64,000 nucleotides of DNA, from contig JAENYV010000017.1 in NCBI GenBank assembly GCA_016841605.1, forward strand, positions 1 to 64,000, written 5' to 3'. A program made the position numbers and the translations under genes. Origin of the DNA: Dethiobacter alkaliphilus. GTDB lineage: Bacteria > Bacillota > Dethiobacteria > DTU022 > UBA8154. Below are positions 1 to 7,308 of the stretch, piece by piece. The first letter of the stretch is position 1. Every line of letters begins with the position of its first letter. The notes beneath the pieces are model-generated. The model made no database searches. It was not told the origin of the DNA and saw only the letters and a list, made by a program, of their open reading frames with translations.

Positions 1-71
1 AATTTGATAGAGAAATTGTTTGATTAGACATCTGCTTGAGTTTCTAAAAGGATTTCTCCGGAAATAGGGGG

Positions 72-953
72 TCAAGCCGCTACGTCCCGCACGGTTTTAA
101 TGTACTCCGATGTATACGAGACTGACCGGAGCTTCTTTCTAATTCTTGCCACCAAGCACCATCCGGCATAATTTTCAGACCTGCTATCCATTTCTTCAGC
201 CCAAACGTGCCTGTAAATCTGTTCATGGGTATATACCCGGCCAATATTTGAAAACAACAAATGAAGCAGGTCAAATTCCTTTCGTGTCAATTCAATCTCG
301 CAGCTCTTTAGAAACAGCTTTGTATACTCGACACATATAAATATTTCGTGAAATGTAATAATGGTCAAAGGCTGTTCCGCTTGATAATTGCACTTTACTG
401 TCGTGCCTCTGCCGGCAAGCTCCTTGACCATTTTCCAAACCTCAATGCGCGCCTCGGGGTCAAGCCCGGTGGTCGGCTCATCAAGGAAAATAAGCTGCGG
501 TTTTCCGATCAGGCTCATGGCGATGTCAAGCCTGCGGCGCATAGCGCCTGAATAAGTGGATACCCTGCGGTTGGCGGCCTCGGTCAGGCCGAAGCGTTTT
601 AGCAAATCGTCCGCGACCAGACGCGAATTTTGAAGGTGCCGCAGCTTGACGATCATGATTAAATTTTCCCGCCCGGTCAAGATCTCGTCCACGGCGGTGA
701 ATTGCCCGGTCAGGCTGATCGACTGCCGTACATGGTCGGGCTTTGACGCGACGTCAAAGCCGTTTACGACGGCAGTGCCTCCGTCCTGCTTAAGCAGCGT
801 GGTGAGAATTTTGACAATCGTCGTCTTACCAGCGCCGTTGGAGCCGAGCAGGGCGAAAATCTCGCCTCGCTTCACTTCAAAGTCAACGCCCTTGAGGACT
901 GCCGTGTCCTTGAAAGACTTGCGCAGACCTTTCACTTCAATTGTTTTTTCCAT
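72..953 (-). CDS. ABC transporter ATPase fused to a response-regulator C-terminus (chimera)
   Basis: Residues 1-186 are a drug/antibiotic exporter-type ABC ATPase: Walker A GSNGAGKT at 37-44, a signature loop YSGAM at 134-138 (usually LSGGM), and Walker B LIFLDEP at 154-160. The H-loop region is missing. From about residue 187 (near nt 395) the frame continues into an OmpR-type winged-helix segment (ELTRKEFDLL ... VYTHEQIYRHVW, about 213-290) with no receiver domain. This is most simply a deletion that joined two neighbouring genes in frame. The ATPase half lacks the switch histidine and the C-terminal domain, so transport function is doubtful. It is last in an operon with padR and two DUF1048 genes. 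No permease gene is visible before the window ends. Confidence 0.8.
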   Translation of the reverse strand: MEKTIEVKGLRKSFKDTAVLKGVDFEVKRGEIFALLGSNGAGKTTIVKILTTLLKQDGGTAVVNGFDVASKPDHVRQSISLTGQFTAVDEILTGRENLIMIVKLRHLQNSRLVADDLLKRFGLTEAANRRVSTYSGAMRRRLDIAMSLIGKPQLIFLDEPTTGLDPEARIEVWKMVKELAGRGTTVKCNYQAEQPLTIITFHEIFICVEYTKLFLKSCEIELTRKEFDLLHLLFSNIGRVYTHEQIYRHVWAEEMDSRSENYAGWCLVARIRKKLRSVSYTSEYIKTVRDVAA

Positions 954-967
954 CCCGCTATCCCCTT

Positions 968-1318
968 TTACTTTGTTTTATCCGTAACCTTTTTCACGGC
1001 CTTGTTAACTTCTTGGCCAACAGATTCTTGGTAGATGTCAGCATAAGTTTTTGAATCTTTGATTAGATCGTCGCAGAAAGCCGCCACGTCACGGCCCGTC
1101 ACTTCGAGCACGCCTTTCCCCAAGGCAGCGCCTTCTTCCAAAAGATCGACAATCCCCGAGAGCAAACCCGTCCCTTCGGTTAGCTGGACAGGGCCGACCT
1201 TGAAGAGATATTTTTGCATCTCTTTATAAACAATCTGATAATCCTGCGGGAGCGCTTTGACCCGCGCCATGTGCGCCCGCCACTCTTTTTTGCCTTCGAT
1301 GATATCTTGTATTCTCAT
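968..1318 (-). CDS. DUF1048 family protein
   Basis: A 116-aa protein with the DUF1048 pattern: a short helix, then LPQDYQIVYKEMQKYLF, a glycine-rich turn, LLEEGAALGKGVLEVTGRDVAAFCDDL, and a basic end. DUF1048 proteins usually sit beside PadR regulators and ABC exporters, as here; their biochemical role is not established. It lies 9 bases downstream of a second DUF1048 gene, with a TTTCCTCC (GGAGGAAA) ribosome site in the gap. Likely co-transcribed with padR. Confidence 0.8.
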   Translation of the reverse strand: MRIQDIIEGKKEWRAHMARVKALPQDYQIVYKEMQKYLFKVGPVQLTEGTGLLSGIVDLLEEGAALGKGVLEVTGRDVAAFCDDLIKDSKTYADIYQESVGQEVNKAVKKVTDKTK

Positions 1319-1327
1319 TTTTTCCTC

Positions 1328-1675
1328 CTATTTGCCTAATTTTTTCGCGATAGTGTTGTTGAGTTGCTCGCGCCACTTGTCGCGAAAAGACGTTGCCCCT
1401 TCTTCACCGGCCAGCGCCGCACAGAAACCTTTAATATTGTCGCCCAAAACCTCCCGGGCACTCTGACCGTCCGCCGCGGCTTCTTCAAGCAGGCCAAGCA
1501 CCCCGTCGAGAATTGGCATGAGGTTGCGACCGGTGAAATCTGAGTACGGCCAAAGATAAGCATTAATTTTTTCCCACGCCGCTTGATAATCAGGCGGCAG
1601 CTTTTGGGCTCGCGCTGCAAAAGCTTTCATTTCTTTCGTCATATCGCTGCCTGTGATTCTATCCCAAAAATTCAT
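1328..1675 (-). CDS. DUF1048 family protein (paralogue)
   Basis: A 115-aa paralogue of the downstream DUF1048 protein. Both share LPPDYQ/LPQDYQ near residue 28, an LLEEAAADG/LLEEGAALG helix and a GxFCxxL segment, so the pair looks like a tandem duplication. It starts two bases after padR ends, within a typical translationally coupled padR-DUF1048-ABC operon. Function unknown; predicted soluble and helical. Confidence 0.8.
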   Translation of the reverse strand: MNFWDRITGSDMTKEMKAFAARAQKLPPDYQAAWEKINAYLWPYSDFTGRNLMPILDGVLGLLEEAAADGQSAREVLGDNIKGFCAALAGEEGATSFRDKWREQLNNTIAKKLGK

Positions 1676-1677
1676 TA

Positions 1678-2007
1678 TTATTTCTCCTTCAACTCGTTAA
1701 TTTTCGATGATACGAACTCCCATTTTTCCCAGAACTTCCGCAGTTCCTCGCGCCCCGCGTCGTTAAGCGTGAAAAACTTGCGCGGTGGCCCCATGTCGGA
1801 GGGCTTTTTGATGATCTCTACCAGCTTGCTTCTTTCCAGCCGGACCAGGATGGTGTACACCGTTCCGTCCACAACATCTGTGAAGCCGAGGGCGTTCAGC
1901 CGCCGTGTAATTTCGTAGCCGTAGGTTTCTCCGCGGTTTATATTTTCCAGGACGCAGCCTTCCAGCACGCCTTTGAGCATTTCTGTTAGGTTTTCCAGTA
2001 CAATCAC
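1678..2007 (-). CDS. PadR family transcriptional regulator
   Basis: A 109-aa winged-helix repressor. The PadR core is clear: ENINRGETYGYEITRRLNALG (recognition region), then DGTVYTILVRLERSKLVE and the wing PPRKFFTLNDAGREEL. PadR proteins repress efflux or stress genes and often their own operon. Here it is first in the padR-DUF1048-DUF1048-ABC operon, downstream of a TTGACA/TACTAT promoter flanked by a 10-bp inverted repeat. Autoregulation is inferred from that arrangement. Confidence 0.9.
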   Translation of the reverse strand: MIVLENLTEMLKGVLEGCVLENINRGETYGYEITRRLNALGFTDVVDGTVYTILVRLERSKLVEIIKKPSDMGPPRKFFTLNDAGREELRKFWEKWEFVSSKINELKEK

Positions 2008-2014
2008 CCCTTAC

Positions 2015-2085
2015 TATTCTGTATCACTTGTATTCAGTATAACTTACTACCGGTATATAGTAATACAGAATAGAAAATTTGTCAA
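2015..2085 (-). promoter_or_regulatory. padR operon promoter with PadR-like operator
   Basis: On the minus strand, TTGACA (2085-2080) and TACTAT (2062-2057) are 17 bases apart. A perfect 10-bp inverted repeat, TATTCTGTAT at 2015-2024 and ATACAGAATA at 2063-2072, brackets the -10 box and start region. The arrangement fits autorepression by PadR. Confidence 0.7.
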
Positions 2086-2370
2086 TCCCGAGTATCGGAG
2101 GAAAGAACCAGAACAGAAAGGCCCAAGACACAAGTTTGCATTATTTTTTTCTTCATCATTTTTACCTCCAGCTTACGTTAATTCCGTCGATTGATCCTTC
2201 TGTTCTTAATGACGATGTTTACAGCATGTTTATGACGTAATCACCGAAATGACAAAAAATCGATTCACTTGAAATAAAAAAAGCTTAACCATACGATATT
2301 ATTTAGGTTAAAAAAGTCGAGTATTGTTAAAATAGCTTTAGTATTATGTAGATACTAAGGAGGTGAGGTA

Positions 2371-3234
2371 ATGTTACACGAATTAAATCAGGTGATTGAC
2401 TATATTGAAGATCATTTAACCGATGATCTGGCTCCTGATATAATTTCTGAATATGCCGGGGTTTCCGACTACCACTTTAGAAAGATATTTTTTTATCTTT
2501 CAGGAATGACGCTTAGTGAATATATCAAAAACAGAAGATTGGCAGAAGCAAATAAGGATTTATTACAGGGAGAAAAAGTAACGGAAGTTGCCTTTAAATA
2601 TGGCTATCAGTCCATGGACGACTTTACGCGAGCCTTTAAAAAATGGAGCGGGTTTTTACCCTCGGATGCCATCAAAAAAGGCCAAAGTAAATCGTTTCCC
2701 AAGCTTTCATTTATAATAACCGTCAAGGGAGGAATTTCTATGGAATTTAGAATTGAAGACAAACCGGCGTTTAATTTAGCCGGTGTAAGCAAAAGTGTTC
2801 CTATGCAGTTTGAAGGAGTCAATAACGGGATTGTAAAGCTTGCTTTAAGCATAACGGAGGAACAAAAAAAAGAAATGCATGCTCTGCAAAATATTGAGCC
2901 TTATGAAGTTGTCAATGCTTCTTATGATGCCGACGCTGATTTCTTAAAAGAAGAAGGAGATTTAACTCACCTGATAGGTGTTTTAACTACCAAAAATCAA
3001 GTAAGCGATCTCTTGGACAAAGTGCCGGTTAAAGCCTGTACCTGGGCGATATTTCCCAATGAAGGACCGTTTCCTGCTACCTTACAGCAAACAATGGCCG
3101 GCGTATATTCAGAATGGCTTCCCTCTTCCAATTACGAGGTAATCAATGCCCCTTCTTTTTCTTTTACGAAAATGGACCAGCATAAAAAAGATTACGCGTA
3201 TAGTGAAGTTTGGATCCCTGTTCGGGGGAAGTAA
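2371..3234 (+). CDS. AraC family regulator with GyrI-like effector domain
   Basis: A 287-aa, two-domain regulator. Residues 1-110 form an AraC/XylS double helix-turn-helix (YAGVSDYHFRKIFFYLSG and VAFKYGYQSMDDFTRAFKKW). Residues about 125-287 are a GyrI-like small-molecule-binding domain (FAVAG-type FNLAGVSK near 137, EVWIPV at the end). Such fusions (Rob/BmrR-like logic) respond to drugs or metabolites and activate efflux or detoxification genes. AAGGAGGTGAGGTA precedes the ATG. It ends before a strong terminator and stands alone; its target is not evident. Confidence 0.88.
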   Translation: MLHELNQVIDYIEDHLTDDLAPDIISEYAGVSDYHFRKIFFYLSGMTLSEYIKNRRLAEANKDLLQGEKVTEVAFKYGYQSMDDFTRAFKKWSGFLPSDAIKKGQSKSFPKLSFIITVKGGISMEFRIEDKPAFNLAGVSKSVPMQFEGVNNGIVKLALSITEEQKKEMHALQNIEPYEVVNASYDADADFLKEEGDLTHLIGVLTTKNQVSDLLDKVPVKACTWAIFPNEGPFPATLQQTMAGVYSEWLPSSNYEVINAPSFSFTKMDQHKKDYAYSEVWIPVRGK

Positions 3235-3280
3235 AAACTAAAACATGAAGACCAGCATGGCTAGCTGCGTAAAAGAGACA

Positions 3281-3327
3281 AGCCGATAATCTCTAAGAGT
3301 CTATCTTGTGGTTATCGGCTCTTTTTT
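3281..3327 (+). terminator. Intrinsic terminator of the AraC gene (possibly bidirectional)
   Basis: The arms AGCCGATAA (3281-3289) and TTATCGGCT (3312-3320) form a stem followed on the plus strand by CTTTTTT. On the minus strand the same stem is followed by a weaker T-rich stretch (TTGTCTCTTTT), so it could also end the riboswitch transcript coming from the other side. Confidence 0.75.
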
Positions 3328-3351
3328 ACGGCGTTGTAACGCTTCCAGACT

Positions 3352-3443
3352 TACTCTAGAGCAACCGGTAGTACTGCAAGCACTTTAGACCCTATGGCTT
3401 TGTGTCCCTGCCTTTCGGCAGGTTTGCCCTTAGCGGCAATAAC
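3352..3443 (-). promoter_or_regulatory. Cyclic-di-GMP-I (GEMM-I) riboswitch, orphan
   Basis: Read on the minus strand, the sequence gives GGGCAAACC, a UGCC-GAAA-GGCA hairpin with a GNRA tetraloop, then GGGACACAAAGCC, AUAGGGUCUAAAG and ACUACCGGUUGCUC. That is the conserved order of the class I cyclic-di-GMP aptamer, whose consensus has GGGACGCAAAGCC; one base differs. No minus-strand gene lies downstream. The next element is a hairpin/terminator and then the convergent AraC gene. The regulated gene was probably lost in a deletion, or readthrough makes RNA antisense to the AraC gene (inference). Confidence 0.82.
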
Positions 3444-3451
3444 TCATTTTT

Positions 3452-4036
3452 CTAATATAGAGTATGCTTCAGCCAATGCTGCGTCGTTTGATCCCAATAA
3501 ATCCTAACCAGGTAAGTGCAGCCGCAATAACTATCAGCACTGGTGTCAAAGTATGATTCTATATCTCCCTCCACAAACCATTTCACCGCCGTGAAGTTAT
3601 GTTGAATTTGCAATAGCGCGGTGTGACAGCTCCTTTTTGGTCTGAACCCATGAGAGAAGTTGGAGAATGTCGGCTCATAGATGCTTTCCAGCATCATTCT
3701 GACGACTTCTTGCACCAGTTTGTCATCGGCTGACGGAATACCCAGCGGACGCAGTTTCCCATTTCTCTTTGGGATATAGCTCCGGCGGGCGGGTGACGGC
3801 TGGTAGGTATGATTTTTCAGGGATTCAATAATCCTGTTCACACGCTCTATACCATAACCATCCAATGTCAGACCGTCTATTCCCGGTGTCATCGCTCCTT
3901 TGTCGGCATAGATATTCTGATAAGCCAACAGGTAGAAATCGGGATTGTAGAAATTCCGGTACAGCCTTTCGAAGCGATAATCTTCATTAAGGCTGTGCTT
4001 TTGTAGATTTTCCAAAACAATTTGGGGACTTCTCAT
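3452..4036 (-). pseudogene. ltrA: Group II intron reverse transcriptase, N-terminal fragment
   Basis: Residues 1 to about 167 match LtrA-type group II intron RTs: MRSPQIVLENL start, YRFERLYRNFYNPDFYLLAYQNIY, GIDGLTLDGYG, YIPKRNGKLRPLGIPS, HGFRPKRSCHTALLQI and VEGDIESYFD (RT motif 3). The homology stops just after ESYFD, before the YxDD catalytic motif, maturase and endonuclease domains. The last 27 residues come from unrelated DNA. A full protein would exceed 550 aa, so this is an inactive remnant. Confidence 0.85.
3469..3545 (-). pseudogene. Remnant of a membrane-anchored surface protein C-terminus
   Basis: In a different frame from the reverse-transcriptase fragment, this stretch reads PVLIVIAAALTWLGFIGI followed by KRRSIG and a stop. 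That is a hydrophobic segment plus a short basic tail, as in C-terminal membrane anchors of surface proteins. It lies exactly where the RT homology stops and just upstream of the cyclic-di-GMP riboswitch, which often accompanies adhesin genes. Only about 25 codons remain, so the call is tentative. Confidence 0.35.
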
Positions 4037-4190
4037 AGTGCATCACGCACCTTTCCTTTGTTGTAGTGGAAAGTAAACTGCCCTCCTTCGCCATGTGGAC
4101 GGCTTTCCCGTCCCCGGACTACTACGAGGGCTCCGTGACCATGCCGAATATTCAGGAGCTGCAACACAAGACAGTAGCCTTGTGTTGTAA
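4037..4190 (-). mobile_element. Group II intron domain IV remnant upstream of the RT fragment
   Basis: The minus strand upstream of the RT start carries CGGAGCCCTCGTAGTAGTCC, GGGAAAGCCGTCCACATGGC and GAAGGAGGGCAGTT. This segment commonly precedes LtrA-like genes in bacterial group II introns. Catalytic ribozyme domains I-III and V-VI are not seen, so the intron is truncated on both sides. The left limit is approximate. Confidence 0.5.
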
Positions 4191-4242
4191 GTGGGCAACA
4201 GTTATTTTCAAATATTACTGGCCGAAAAAAGAGCAGGATGGG

Positions 4243-4460
4243 CTATCGTTCATATTCGCGATGTTTTTGTCTCCTGCTTTGTGCTTCAATTTCTTTATCC
4301 CGTACGGCAAACTTCACACCGGCAAAGTGTTCCCCATCGAGAATGTATTCTTCATTGTTGTAGGCTTCCTGCACTTTGCTTCTGCTTGCTGAGCGTTTTC
4401 TGCTTCAATCTCGACAGTCATACAAAGCGTTTCTTTGATTTCCACCTGATAAATTTTCAT
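4243..4460 (-). pseudogene. DpnD/PcfM-like small protein, frameshifted
   Basis: The first 25 codons read MKIYQVEIKETLCMTVEIE, a typical DpnD/PcfM start, and continue to AENAQQAEAK. A one-base loss near nt 4384 then moves the family-like continuation (VQEAYNNEEYILDGEHFAGV, then KFAVRDKEIEAQ) into another frame, ending at 4243. In the original frame a stop follows soon after. DpnD/PcfM proteins are small accessory proteins of conjugative and integrative elements, so this is probably debris of a former ICE. AGGAAGGAGTC lies upstream of the ATG. Confidence 0.7.
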
Positions 4461-4497
4461 TAGAGTAAGACTCCTTCCTGATTTTGGGCAAAAGAAA

Positions 4498-4524
4498 AAG
4501 GCGCTGTTCCCTCAGTGCCCAAGT
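4498..4524 (-). terminator. Intrinsic terminator downstream of the duplicated gene
   Basis: On the minus strand GGGCACTG-AGGGAA-CAGCGCC forms a stem with one mismatch, followed by TTTTTCTTTT. It separates the 121-aa repeat gene from the frameshifted dpnD-like gene. Confidence 0.55.
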
Positions 4525-4565
4525 TAATTCTCAATATGCTCATAATCTTACCGACGAACTAGAAT

Positions 4566-4931
4566 TTAACCTCTTTTACTAATTTCATCTGTTATCAACG
4601 ATTTTGAAACATACATTGCTTTTATCATGTTCTTGAAGCGGGTATGATGAGAGGTCCCCTCCGGAAATTTCAACTGTGCTTTTTCACATTTGCTGATAAT
4701 TGAAGATACGGGGCGTAGTGCTTCTATCAATTCTTCTTTTGTATATTTGTCCATAATATTTTCATCTGTTATCAATGATTTTGAAATATACAATGCTTTT
4801 ATTCTGTTCTTAAGGAGTGTGTGCTGAGAGGTCCCTTCCACAAATTTCGGTTGTGTTTTTTCACATCTACTGATAACTAAAGAAACAATTTTTAGAGATT
4901 CTTTTAATTCTTCGCTTGCATATTTATCCAT
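4566..4931 (-). CDS. Small protein made of two tandem repeats, unknown function
   Basis: The 121 residues are two copies of a 58-60 aa unit: MDKYASEELKESLKIVSLVI at residue 1 and MDKYTKEELIEALRPVSSII near residue 61. Each continues with SRCEKTQPKF/SKCEKAQLKF, EGTSxHT, IKAxYxSKSLITDE. The second copy begins with its own methionine, so it probably arose from a tandem duplication of a single ~58-aa gene followed by fusion. Predicted helical and soluble. I do not recognise the family. Confidence 0.6.
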   Translation of the reverse strand: MDKYASEELKESLKIVSLVISRCEKTQPKFVEGTSQHTLLKNRIKALYISKSLITDENIMDKYTKEELIEALRPVSSIISKCEKAQLKFPEGTSHHTRFKNMIKAMYVSKSLITDEISKRG

Positions 4932-4947
4932 AATATTTTACCTCAAA

Positions 4948-5610
4948 TTAGAATTTGTAAACTCCCGTTAAGTTCATACCCTTTTTTTCGTTTAGCAATT
5001 TTTCCTTATTGGGCCGATTGTCATCCATTAAAAAACGCGCCCATTCGATATCAAACTTATCAGTGTTTTCTTGCCAATAGATAAGACGATAACAGTAATA
5101 CTCAATCTTCTCACAAACCGGCCTCTGATAATCACCTTTTCCGAACTTGAGGATAAGCGCTGTCAACTCATAAAAAGGAAGCCCTAAAGCGTGAGTTTCA
5201 ACATGCACGGTCGCGCCCGCATGACCAATAGCATGGCACAATGCGCCGTATACTCTGTCATCAATTTCTTTCGCGACTGCGTGGGCATCCAAAATTGCAC
5301 GTTTTGCGGCAGGCATCTTTACTGTACCTCTTGACCAGGCTTCGCAAAGCTCAAGTGCCACTCTTGGTCTTGACTCGTTCGGATATTTTTCTTCAAATTG
5401 AGCAAGTGGAGCCTTAGCGCAATCCAGAGCCCACATAACGAGCACGCGGTGCTTTTGCTGTTCTATCAGCCCTTTAAGCTTTATTTCTGTTGCTTTAGCG
5501 GTGATGCTGTTGTCAATGATATCAGCAAGCGCGATTTCTAGCGTATAGCCTACTGAGCGCAGAGACAATACAAGTGGTGCAGCATCAGGAATTGCAAGTT
5601 TTGGATTCAT
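4948..5610 (-). CDS. Chimera: GHKL-ATPase N-terminus joined to an immunity-protein-like domain
   Basis: The likely start is the ATG at 5610, after a GAGGT-like site; the frame is open back to 5655. The first ~43 residues (IPDAAPLVLSLRSVGYTLEI, then ALADIIDNSITAKATEI) are the start of a GHKL/HATPase_c domain, with the N-box D/N pair but nothing of the G-boxes. The next ~150 residues (VMWALDCAKAPLAQFEEKYP, RPRVALELCEAWSRGTVK, AHAVAKEID, ALCHAIGHAGATVHVETHAL) look like the putative Imm-5-type immunity family. The ATP-binding site cannot be complete. A deletion joining two genes is the simplest reading. Confidence 0.6.
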   Translation of the reverse strand: MNPKLAIPDAAPLVLSLRSVGYTLEIALADIIDNSITAKATEIKLKGLIEQQKHRVLVMWALDCAKAPLAQFEEKYPNESRPRVALELCEAWSRGTVKMPAAKRAILDAHAVAKEIDDRVYGALCHAIGHAGATVHVETHALGLPFYELTALILKFGKGDYQRPVCEKIEYYCYRLIYWQENTDKFDIEWARFLMDDNRPNKEKLLNEKKGMNLTGVYKF

Positions 5611-5655
5611 ATTATACCTCATGAGTCCTATCTCATTTTCATTTAAGAATTCCAC

Positions 5656-6130
5656 GTGTTTCTTGTATTTCCTCCAAATTATCTACATTAATATCAAGAG
5701 CCTATATATAAAAAGGAGAACACCGGAATAAAAACCGACATTCTCTTATCATTGCCCCAATCTCAAAATTGCCCCACACTGTGTAATATAGACATGCCTA
5801 AACACTCTAATTAAAGCACTGCGTAAACATGTCTACACGCTCCATGTCCAACACTGCTGAAACATCATTTTTATTTTTAAAACTTTATTTCTGAAATCAT
5901 CGCCGTCCGTGGTGAAAGTCATATATCGCGCAAAGTGCTGAAAACTAAGGATTTCTACGTATCTTTCCTTTGCATTCCTATTACGCACTCGATATGGTTC
6001 GTAAAGTGAAAGGTTTTTATTTGAAAGAACTTCGCTTTATTTAGAATTACTTGTAATACGAAAAAACAATGATTTTGAAAGAAACTATTTTACTTAACCT
6101 TACTTGTTGTTACCTACTATGTAATATAAA
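5656..6130. other. Intergenic stretch without a recognisable gene
   Basis: AT-rich, with only short open frames. An 8-bp inverted repeat TAGACATG / CATGTCTA lies near 5785-5840, with arms about 35 bases apart. I see no RNA gene or riboswitch motif. Confidence 0.5.
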
Positions 6131-6131
6131 A

Positions 6132-6179
6132 ATATCCTCATCGTTGGCAACCAGTAGGCAATGCCAACCATGAGGATAT
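6132..6179 (-). terminator. Long-stem intrinsic terminator
   Basis: ATATCCTCAT and GTTGGCA pair with TGCCAAC and ATGAGGATAT, giving about 17 pairs with a single bulge. On the minus strand a TTTTTATATT tail follows. It ends the acidic-protein gene at 6196. Confidence 0.8.
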
Positions 6180-6195
6180 GCAAGTTTTCACTGCC

Positions 6196-6840
6196 TTACT
6201 TGAACCGCTTTTTCAGTTTTCTCCTATTCCCCCGTGATCTTGCTTTATTCAGTGTATGTATCTGAGGGTCTATAACAGGCTCCCGGTCGTCATAGAATAC
6301 TTCTTGGCTTTGATCGGGATAGGCATCATCGGGATAGACGTCCGGATAGAATCCATCCTGGTAGCTGTCATCCGGGTAGCTTTCTTTTTTTCTGTCTATT
6401 TCTCTTTTTTCTGCTCTTAGGGAATCTTCTCCCCTGCCCCCTTCTTCCCGGTAACCTTCTTCCTTGGCCCCTTCCTCTCGACTATCTTCTTCCCGGCCAT
6501 CTCTATCCGAATACTCCCCATCCCAGTACTCAGAATCCCCATCATCAAAATCAACATTCTCTTCCGGATCGTATTTTTCCAAATTAACGATTTCTTTTAT
6601 ATCTATGGTTTTTATGAAACCGTCATCTCTTTTTACCCTGATATTCCCTACCCCAAATCCAACCACAACCCCGGAGAATTCGCTGACTTTTTTATTTGAA
6701 GGGAGTTTTATGCGTAATTTAAGGTTTTTGTGACGGGAGAACTGTATAAGCCGCTCCCATGCTTCTATCTGTTGGTCGTTGGGGCGATGGTCGTCCGGGG
6801 GCTGGTGGTCGTTGTGTTTCGGGTTATCGTGTTTTGGCAT
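6196..6840 (-). CDS. Acidic low-complexity protein with YolD-like core, unknown function
   Basis: The ATG at 6840 has AGGGAGG nine bases upstream, so it is preferred over the ATG at 6876. The 214-aa protein has a His/Pro/Asp-rich head and a compact β-rich core (ERLIQFSRHKNLKLRIKLPS ... GVVVGFGVGNIRVK ... IDIKEIVNLE) resembling the YolD/SH3-like layout. An Asp/Glu-rich tail follows, with SYPDDSYQDGFYPDVYPD-type repeats and a very basic end (GNRRKLKKRFK). The tail may be a disordered binding region. Function unknown; a terminator follows directly. Confidence 0.55.
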   Translation of the reverse strand: MPKHDNPKHNDHQPPDDHRPNDQQIEAWERLIQFSRHKNLKLRIKLPSNKKVSEFSGVVVGFGVGNIRVKRDDGFIKTIDIKEIVNLEKYDPEENVDFDDGDSEYWDGEYSDRDGREEDSREEGAKEEGYREEGGRGEDSLRAEKREIDRKKESYPDDSYQDGFYPDVYPDDAYPDQSQEVFYDDREPVIDPQIHTLNKARSRGNRRKLKKRFK

Positions 6841-6928
6841 GTTAGCGTGCCTCCCTCTCCTTATTTTATTAAACATAAAATCTTGGCGGTCTCCGGTTCT
6901 TTCATATCTACATATTCGGTATTTCTTT

Positions 6929-7132
6929 TCAGCCCGGTTTTCGTCTTGAACTCGTAACTGGCAGTCCGAGCTTTTTCATATACCGATGGGCTGTCCTAGG
7001 ACTGACGTCTAGCATTTCGGCCAACCGAGCTGTGGTGATGATTTTACAGAGTTCGCAAATATTGCATTTCAGAATGCTGTTCAATTCTTTAAATAAACAA
7101 TAAATTCCTGCATTGCAGAACGATTTCTTCAT
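6929..7132 (-). CDS. Small putative helix-turn-helix protein
   Basis: The C-terminal half (TTARLAEMLDVSPRTAHRYM) fits a helix-turn-helix. The N-terminal half has four cysteines, including CNICELC, but no clear fold. No good ribosome site precedes the ATG at 7132, so this may be the tail of a damaged regulator. Confidence 0.4.
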   Translation of the reverse strand: MKKSFCNAGIYCLFKELNSILKCNICELCKIITTARLAEMLDVSPRTAHRYMKKLGLPVTSSRRKPG

Positions 7133-7230
7133 GACAAGAAAAGGAATTTACCAAATAAGTCAAGAAATAATCAATAAAAAATCATAAAGGAAAATATCTT
7201 TAGTGCGGAAAGATTATACCAGAGGAGTTA

Positions 7231-7308
7231 ATGGACATAAAGAGAAATTGGGTAATTGTCAGGAACGCTAAGATTATTTGGAAGAATGGTAAGGAGGAAA
7301 TTTTTTGA
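7231..7308 (+). CDS. 25-aa leader peptide coupled to the downstream gene
   Basis: ATG at 7231 follows AGAGGAG and encodes 25 residues (MDIKRNWVIVRNAKIIWKNG then KEEIF). Its stop codon (7306-7308) overlaps the TTG start of the next gene (7305-7307), and its final codons carry AAGGAGG, the next gene's ribosome site. Translational coupling is therefore likely. Whether the peptide has its own role is unknown. Confidence 0.5.
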   Translation: MDIKRNWVIVRNAKIIWKNGKEEIF

